Shown here: positions 56,381 through 64,000 of the stretch, piece by piece
Position numbering within the stretch: the first letter of the stretch is position 1
Layout of the letters: every line of letters begins with the position of its first letter
Assembly (NCBI GenBank): GCA_900074885.1
Contig: FJUW01000075.1
Location: forward strand, 95,859-159,858
Source: Rhynchosporium graminicola
Taxonomy: Eukaryota; Ascomycota; Leotiomycetes; Helotiales; Ploettnerulaceae
Direction: 5' to 3'
DNA: 64,000 nt
Notes under the pieces: model-generated
What the model saw: the letters and a program-made list of their open reading frames with translations, nothing else
Told to the model about the DNA's origin: nothing
Databases searched by the model: none
Program-made: the position numbers and the translations under genes

Positions 56381-58998
56381 AATGTTGATTCGTCTCTGTA
56401 CGCTCAAATTCCTCAATGAGAGGCAAAAGCTGTATAAACGGCGCTGAACTGCAAAGCTATCTTGCTCAAAGAAACCTGATATGATACATCTTGAATAAAT
56501 GAACAATTATCAACCTAAGCAAAGATGTTCCCGATGCTATCATCTGAACAAGTTATTTTTCGAATTACCGACCAACTTTTGAGAGTGGGATTGATTGAAC
56601 CGAGGCCGGCTAGCCAGTCAATTGCCCCGCTCCGCTGTCTTGGCCTCCTTTCGTTTTCGTTCAATGCAGCTACTAGTGGGCTTGCCAAGCTAGATTATGT
56701 TGGCGACTTGGTTGAATGAGGGAAGTGGTTTAGCAAAGCCACAATTGACAGTTTCCGCTGCACATCGTTGTGTCTTTTGACAGACGTGTGTTTTTGCGTT
56801 GACTGTGAACTTTTGCCGCCATTGGACATTTCGTAACATGAAGCCGAGTGAACGTAAGCCACTCTCCACTGAAGCTCTCTCGAAATTTCTGTGGAAAATG
56901 AGTTACCATAAAATGAATGAAATTGCAATTCTTTCGTTGGCTCAACTGAGTTCAGATTTAAGCAGCATGTAAACATTGTTTAGGCTTTAAGCGAGAAAGC
57001 TAGCCGAACCTAGGTCCCGAAAACGGAAACGCAGTAGTTCAGCTTCTGGGAGTCAACCGTAATTATAAGAAGAGGGTGTGGAATGTCACTGAGGCTGAAG
57101 ATTCTGGATCGAGGGCGGGAAATATAGAGAAATCCACGAGGCTGTGATTATTTATGGCAATCATCGCAAGAAATGAAATTCGCTGTCATGTTGACTACCT
57201 AGGGCTGGGCGTTTTCGTCAGCGGTGAAGTAAAGCCCTTTTTCGATCAGAAACATCGAAGTAACCAGTCTTTCATAGAACTGTGGTATAATTGGAACTCC
57301 TAAGACGAAAACATTCAGGGCCTTTTGTTTGTATTTGTGAAGGTTATACAATTAATTCTTCACCTTCACTCTTCATGTTTTTTTAATGATTTGACAACTT
57401 GTCACGAAACAGTATTCTTCGCTTCACCGACCACGGTTGGATCACTTTCCATCTTGTTTCTGCTTCGTTATATCATCGAGATAATTGCTAGACTAAAATG
57501 CCTAACGTGAGGTATTTGTCAAAATAATTTCGGTTTCCTGAAAGAGATAGTATTTCGTGAATGCTGATACTTGTGTAAAAACTCTATATATAACCTAGAA
57601 CAGCTGAGCCAGACCATTCAGCCAAATATGAAATCTTCTGGTCACCCAAAAGCGTGTATGATCTGCTGGAAATGTAGACGACACGGGATGTCAAACTATT
57701 TTGGGAGGAGCTTTGAGTAGTCTGCTCTTGGGCTTTATCTGCATCACGAGGCTGAACCAACCACAATTAAGGTAAAAATGATATCTCATGTAAGCGAGGA
57801 TGTATCTGTTCATATCACGTCTCGATCTTTCGTTATTTCTTCGTATTTATCGGAAATCATATACTTTCAAGTGAGTCAACTTGTTGAGTATAGGTAGTGC
57901 TAGCAGTATAGTATAGAGTATGGAGTTGAATAGCGTACTCAATCAATTTGCTAGTACCGGAAGTACTGTCAATAGTACGTAAGATACGTACTTGGATTAC
58001 TTAGATAGTACGTAAGATACGTACTTGGATTACTTAGATTACTATACAGATACCTATATATATAGCTACTTCCTCCCATAGAAATTGAAGACCTATCGAA
58101 TTCAAATGCAACACAACTTAACCGAGGTACTACGGAGGGTGATACCACTTACCGCATCGTTACTCTCTTGGCTTTGCTCAGTCACATTAAGGAAGCTTCT
58201 TCATAGACCTGATATAATTTCTACGTCTATCTATCATAAGGTACCGCCTCATCTCAATATCGCCGTACTTGTTGAAGTGAAGTACGATGATGCTTACGGG
58301 CCCATATTTGCTTATCTCACCTCATCTTCGCATCAACGAATTAAACTTAGTAAAAACTATAAGAAATGCCTTGGAGCGACATTAGAAAGAAAAGAACGGG
58401 CTGCGTTACTCGGTGAATGTAGCCCCTGCAGTGCAAAGCAGCTGTATTGACAAGAATACATAATGTCAAAGTCACCAACCTCTTGGTAATGTCAAGTCAC
58501 GTGACCGTCCATCTGGATATGCATTTGTTGACTCAATCTATTCGAGTGGATGAGATTATCAGGAAATCAATTGCAGTTGTATTATCTGAGTCTATTTTAC
58601 CTACTGATACGTCAAGAGACCGGAAGTATGAGTACTGTAATAAGTGAGCTAGTCCCGCAGGAGACTAGCTCCTTTAGTTCAAACCGAGAATTACCGACAT
58701 GATTATCCTGGCGCGCGGAAAAGCTGCGAAGTGTGATTGTAGAATCACTAGACATAGTTCGGAGAAAGACTACACGTTCACAAATCGTTTCCTTCGCACG
58801 AGGCATGATCTGCATTCTCGATAACTTTGATTCTTCGTCTTCGTTCATTGATGTTTCGCATCCTGCATAAAGAAGTCGGTGTACACTAGCCTATTCGGCC
58901 TGCAGTAGAAGGAACTAGCTCACTGCAAACGCTCTATTAAAAGAGTCATCTCCTCCTTGTTACTTCGCTCTCTTCGACTTCACGGGAAACACACATCT
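56381..58998. other. Gene-free stretch up to the right retrotransposon
   Basis: I see no supportable gene in 2.6 kb. Open frames at 56695-56976, 57325-57510 and 58085-58450 lack recognisable content. A perfect 33-bp tandem pair is listed separately. Confidence 0.45.
57974..58039. repeat. Perfect 33-bp tandem repeat, two copies
   Basis: The 33-base unit at 57974-58006 recurs exactly at 58007-58039. Each unit contains TACGTAAGATACGTA, which is itself nearly palindromic. Confidence 0.9.
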
Positions 58999-61900
58999 TG
59001 TTGGTCCATAAGTCACGTGTTAGTCGAGTATCTGCACCGGGGTTTAGCCGGCCAGATATATCTCCCTTACGGAGTCTCGACTAACTAGGAAAGCCAGCTA
59101 CGATACAACAGATAATACTACTACTATTATCACTATACTTTAGCTCACGCAGACTACTTAATTATACGTACTACGATAGAGTAATACTAATATTGATCAA
59201 TAGACGTATAGATTATTTCACTCTTTGAAAGCAGTCAAATTCTAAGAATTTCGACTACTGAAAAGAGCGCGCTAGTAATCTTGAAGAGTAGAGATATCTA
59301 CTATAGTAATAGCTTAAGTACTAGAGAAGATACGGTCTCCTCTTTACTATTTGACTTGAATTACTAAGATAATTTACCTGGATTCTACTTGCGACACGGT
59401 TAAAGGATTCGAATTCTAGTATATTATACTACTATTACCTTCTATATACTTACCTTCTACGTACTTCGATTACTACCGTAACCCGACTTCAAATAACGCG
59501 CTTTTAAGACTTCAATTTGCGCCGAAAACTCGAAGTTAAACTTGAACGCGCTCCGCTAGCGCTTCCTCTATAATACTTAAGAATAACTCTATAACTACTA
59601 TTATAGATAACCTCGGAATAGTATTAAAACACTTATATAAATCAGACCTTTAATATAGTAAGAGATAATAATACCCCCGAGGTTAGTGCTTTCGATATAC
59701 CTGTGAACTCCGGTAAGAACCCACTAGACCCGGAGACTATACGAAAACAGAGAGAAGGTCTTATCAGATAAATCAAGAGCTCCGACTACGTAGATAGACC
59801 CCTATACTCCTTATTTAAGGAGATCTATAAAAGTTAGATAGTAGACTCTTTTAAATCTATTAAGAAATCGTTAAATAATAACCTTATATTTACCTTACGT
59901 ACTAAAGGCGTATTTATCGCAGAAGGCGATAAACCTGCGCAAGAGCTATATAAGCTTCTATATACTCTATAGAATACTATACGTAGTAGCTAGACCTTGA
60001 AGGAGCTAGAGAGTATAATAAGAGAGAAGATACTCTCTGAATAGCTATAGTATATAGTATTAAACTTATCTATACTAGAGAAGCAGATATCTATATAGCA
60101 ATAGAGAGATAAAAGAGAGAAGAAGATAATAAACGATATAGCTACTTAATAAGACGAATTAGAGTATAAGAGATTAAAGAAGGAGTTCTATAGATTGCGA
60201 TAAAGACGTTATACTATACTCGGCTTACCTCCTATCAGCGAATTCGACTTTAATAAAGAATACTACGAACCTCTATAATACGACTGAGATTCTACCGAAG
60301 GAGTATAATAATATAAAGAGACCTCCTCTAACTAGAATAGAGAAGAGTAGCGATACTATAGAAAGCGTATACCGAAGAATACGGGAAGTAGAGGAGGAGG
60401 AGCTAGAGGAGAAGAAGGCTACTAAGGAGGAGAAGGCTACTAAGGAGGAGGAGAAGGAGGAGGAGGAGGAGAAGAAGGCTATTAAGGAGCTAGAGGAGGA
60501 GAGGGAGAGTACTATAATACGATACGGAAGGAGAAGGAGAAGTCATATAGAAAGGAGATCGCTAGCTTCTCCTATATATTTCCTTCAAGGGAGATAGAGA
60601 TAGCTTTAGTAGTAAGGTCAGAATATTCTACGATACCTACTTAAGAGCCGAGATTCTACCGGAGGAGTATAGTAAGGCGTTTCTATTAATACTAAAAGGC
60701 GCTACTCTCTAATACTACTATTATAGTCTGAATAGTATCCCTGGAACCTCTCTGATTATTAAATTCGATATTATACTAAAGAATATAATAGATTAGTTTA
60801 AAAGCGAGGAGTTTAGCAGATCTTCTCTAACTATATGGAATCTTCTTACTCTTAAATCGATTAAGGAAAAGAACCCTGGAAAGACGACTTTAGAGTGCTT
60901 TAATATACTCTCTATATAGATTAGAGAGCTATATTATAGTATACCCTTTGAATTACGCTATAAGAAGTTTATTATAAATAAGATTATTACTACCTACTAA
61001 AGCTCGGAAGCTTACTAAATTACTCTAGCTTAACTTATCACTTCTACTAAAAAGATAATTACTTCTATTAGAACCTCTATCGTTAATAATAAGCACGTAT
61101 ACCTTATAACTAGTATTACCTTCTATACTAATCGAAAATTCCGAAGCGATTCCGATAAAGGATAAGTATACAGAGAGAAGAGAGATAGTAAAGGGCGATT
61201 CAGAATATAAGAAGAGAAGGAGATAAATACGCTAGATAAGGAAAGTAATACTAAGAAATACTAAGTATATAATACAACGGATTATATATCCTTTAACTAT
61301 ATAGTAGAAGAAAGAGAGAAAGCTAAGGAGAAGTTTAAGGCGAAGAACTCTTCTAAGTTTAAAAGTAACTTTAGAAGAGTCTTTAAGAAAGTATATAGAT
61401 AATATATTATAAAGTATAAAAGTATAGAAGATAAGTATATAGCTATTATCTTTACCTTATACGAAGCCGGGAGCGATATAGACTACGATTCCGATAATGA
61501 AAAGCCGGAAGCTCTATTTATAACTTCTATAGGACCTGTCTTAGTAGAAGCTATATAGCTAATAATAAAAACCCTAGTAAATACAGCTTTTAAGTACCTA
61601 ATAGATACTGCCGAAGAAGCTACAGAGGAGGACCGCACCGCAGAGATAATAATAAGTAGTCCCTGATATAATTCGTTAGTTTTCTATAGAATTATAATCG
61701 ATATTAGAGTAGTAAAAGTATCTATAGTAGATAAAGGTTAATACGAAGCCTATAAGACTCTATATAAGGCTGAACTCTTACCTTCCTGTGAAATAAACGT
61801 TAAATTCAGTCTTAGTAAAGCTACTTCTATTAGTATAATAATTATAACTTCTCTAATTAGAAAGATCTAATTTAAAGTTATAGCTATAGATACCCTGTTT

Positions 61901-62640
61901 CTACTCTATTTAGATGATATAGATAAGCTCAGAGTTATATTAGATAATCTTCATAACGTAATCGTTACGCTATAAGGAGATATACTAGTAGTAAGGAGAT
62001 TCAGCTACCTCTTCTTACTTTAGAAGGAGTTACTTAAGATATATATTATAGAGTATTTCTAGTTAATTATAAGAGTACTTATAGAGACGGATTTACGTCG
62101 ACTTCACTACCGATTCAGATACCCCTCTATAAGAAAGCTAGAAGATTTACTATAATAAGCCGGTCACGAGTATAACTTAAGGGTACTAAAGGAGCTTACT
62201 AAGCTCTATAAGTACTACTAGCTATACATAAGATAACTAAGCAGATTTAAGTTCAAGCTCCATAATATTAATAATATATACTTTAATTACGAAATCGTAA
62301 TTAATATTATATAACTAGACAGTCGATAAGTCTTATATATAGTCGATTAAGGTATTACCTTTTAGAATAGAGGTTTTCTTACTAATATATCTATAGAGTA
62401 TATATAGAACTGATTTAAGCAGGTATAGATAGATACTTACCTTAAGCTACCTGATTTTATCGTTATAGATATAGGTACGTAATTTAAGTCGAAAGAATTC
62501 GTTTAGAGTGCTAAGATAAAGGGTTCTATAGTTAAAGTTATACCTATAGAGGCTCACTACTCTATTAGTAAGGTAGAGAGATACCACGGCCCTCTGAAGA
62601 GAGCTTATATAATAATCAGTATACGAAAAAATAATCAAGT
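58999..62640 (+). mobile_element. Right copy of the LTR retrotransposon (LTR, gag, integrase), RIP-mutated
   Basis: The LTR starts with TGTTGGTCCATA at 58999. A gag region with a Glu/Lys-rich tract follows (about 60230-60520), then further gag/protease-like sequence, and an integrase-like segment at 62430-62620. Integrase comes only about 1 kb after gag with no room for reverse transcriptase between them, which fits Ty1/copia order (gag-PR-IN-RT). The 3' part is lost where a hAT remnant begins. CpA and TpG are scarce and frames are full of TAA/TAG. The LTR/internal border is not resolved. Confidence 0.75.
62430..62620 (+). pseudogene. Retrotransposon integrase core fragment
   Basis: One frame reads P-D-F-I-V-I-D-I-G-T, then S-K-E-F, then I-E-A-H-Y-S-I-S-K-V-E-R-Y-H-G-P-L-K-R-A-Y. 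That is the second half of a retroviral-type integrase core, with the expected Asp and the E-R-Y-H block. Two TAA/TAG stops interrupt it. It continues into unrelated sequence near 62640. Confidence 0.7.
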
Positions 62641-63060
62641 TAATCGATTTTTAATCGATTAAATTGATTAAGATTAGATTAGATTAGATTAACTAATTTT
62701 GACCTTTAATTAGATTAAGATTTAAAGTTAATTAATAATTTAATAAATTAACTTTTGATTTATTAGAGAAAATTCTATTATATTCTTATATCTTCTTATA
62801 TATCTCCTCCTCTCTATAGCTACTCTATATTAAAGAAATTCTCTACGTTATTTACTATCTCCTCTAGCTCGTGTTTCTCCTCTATATCGATTATAAAACC
62901 CTAGCTCTTTAATAGACTAATAGTCTCGAAAGTGTCTTTATTAAGCCTATTTCGTAGCTTATTTATAATTAAAGCTCCTAAGCTAAAAAATCTTTCGGAA
63001 GGCGCGGAGGTAGCTGGAATTTGAAGATATTTCCGTACTAATAAAGATAGTATTAAGTAT
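62640..63060 (-). mobile_element. hAT transposon remnant, transposase C-terminus
   Basis: The minus strand from 63016 to about 62820 reads A-P-S-E-R-F-F-S-L-G-A and then K-L-R-N-R-L-N, D-T-F-E-T, L-L-K-S, followed by one TAG where Trp is expected. This is the hAT dimerisation region at the C-terminus of the transposase. The AT-rich segment 62640-62760 with GATTA repeats probably belongs to the element's end. The N-terminal part is missing. Confidence 0.7.
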
Positions 63061-64000
63061 TTATCTTTATTAATAGCCTAATAGTCTAATATGACGACTG
63101 GTCAGGTTTAGAGGTTTCTCCCTATTAGTAGAAACACTTACTACTAAGCGAGATTATACAAGTAGAGTTTAGGGGCCCCTTTTCATATATACTTCCCTTC
63201 TCTCTTTACTTCTTTACTCCTTAGTTATAGATTCTTAAGTGATTCTTACTACTTTATATTCATAATAATATAAGATCTTATTACTTATATAGTTTTAAGA
63301 CCTTTCTAGAGTAAGCGTTATATTATCTATAACTCTTTTACTTACGTCTAGGAAGATAGTAAATATCTACTTATATTATACCTCTATACCTAGAGCTACT
63401 AAACGTAAGAGACTACGCTATATAGAGAAGGCTTATACTAAGTATAAACTTGAAGAATAGTACCTAAACTGAAATAACTTAAGTCCGATAAATTAACTAC
63501 TAGTTCTCTGACTCCCTCTACCTCTTATTCTTCAGCGACTTATAATACTTATTATAACTTACCTCTCTCTATAGTAGAGAGTACTCGCGATAACGCTTTA
63601 TCCGAGTTAAGCTCCCTAACTCCTATTATAATTAACGAACTTACTAAGTCCCTAAACTTCCCCGATAATACCCTTATATTAATAGTAACTATAAGTAACT
63701 TATAGGAAGACCACGCTTACTAGCTAACAGAGGCAGAAAGGAAGCTCGTAGAAGAGAGATAATTAAACGCTAACTTATCTATAGAACTATATTAGTTATA
63801 GGACAAGTTCCTAGAATTACGCTAGTTAACTACTTAGCGCTCTACTAAATCTATATCGTTTAATAATATTTAATCGCGTATAATATTACTACTATTAATT
63901 AAAGAAGATAACACTACTCTTACGCTTAATAATCGTCGTCGAGAATAATCTACCGGAGGAATATTATTAATATTATACGCTACGCGTATAGAGAAGATAC
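63061..64000 (+). mobile_element. Third retrotransposon remnant, gag-like
   Basis: From about 63535 a plus-strand frame with RIP-type stops reads T-R-D-N-A-L-S-E-L-S-S-L, then L-T-E-A-E-R-K-L-V-E-E-R and D-K-F-L-E-L-R, a coiled-coil-rich start typical of fungal gag proteins. The element runs out of the window. The type is uncertain. Confidence 0.45.

Noticed and set aside
57900..58060. A CRISPR-like array from the repeated GTACGTAAGATACGTAC units
   Set aside because: Only two directly adjacent copies without spacers, in a eukaryotic context.

Overview
This is nuclear DNA of a filamentous ascomycete (Pezizomycotina). Genes carry short GT-AG introns of about 46-75 nt. The recognisable set includes Mediator subunits MED5 and MED19, a NOP4-type ribosome-biogenesis factor, secreted glycoside hydrolases, an ENA-type cation ATPase and a giant Ser/Thr-rich GPI protein. 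Both ends are AT-rich transposon graveyard bearing the mark of repeat-induced point mutation (RIP): CpA and TpG are almost absent, and old reading frames are broken only by TAA and TAG. Class Leotiomycetes is possible but is only a guess from the overall look.

Layout. 1-3305: the 3' end of a plus-strand Ty3/Gypsy chromovirus (integrase C-terminus, chromodomain, polypurine tract, LTR). It is inserted in the gag region of a second, minus-strand LTR retrotransposon (3306-5055). A plus-strand copy of that second element starts at 58999, so the two copies form an inverted repeat around a gene island of about 54 kb. The right copy is interrupted at its integrase by a hAT remnant (about 62640-63060), and another gag-like remnant follows. 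Position 1500 is an N between two near-identical copies of about 496 bp, which looks like a scaffold-join artefact.

Island, left to right: a membrane-protein fragment cut by the LTR (5045-5467); GH27 alpha-galactosidase (6874-8593); ENA-type P-type ATPase (10034-13494); a fructosamine-kinase-like gene with a frameshift and a duplicated terminal exon (16156-17528); a kinase-fold pseudogene (18571-19401, minus); M14 carboxypeptidase (21926-23558); a coiled-coil hypothetical (23744-24514, minus); a CYSTM peptide (25139-25525); GH7 endoglucanase (27424-28738, minus); NOP4 (31078-33549, minus); MED19 (34533-35770); a hypothetical (36385-36921, minus); a 3343-residue mucin-like GPI protein (37129-47856); tRNA-Thr(AGT) with an intron (48585-48680); MED5 (49392-52585); and an MFS transporter (54644-56380, minus).

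The genes do not form one pathway. There is a loose theme of extracellular polymer use and surface exposure (GH27, GH7, carboxypeptidase, MFS, mucin) mixed with housekeeping genes. I found no CRISPR, no biosynthetic gene cluster and no clear new multi-gene system. The most unusual items are the giant surface protein, the kinase-fold gene with mutually exclusive terminal exons, the inverted LTR elements that truncate a host gene, and a long antisense frame inside the Gypsy element.
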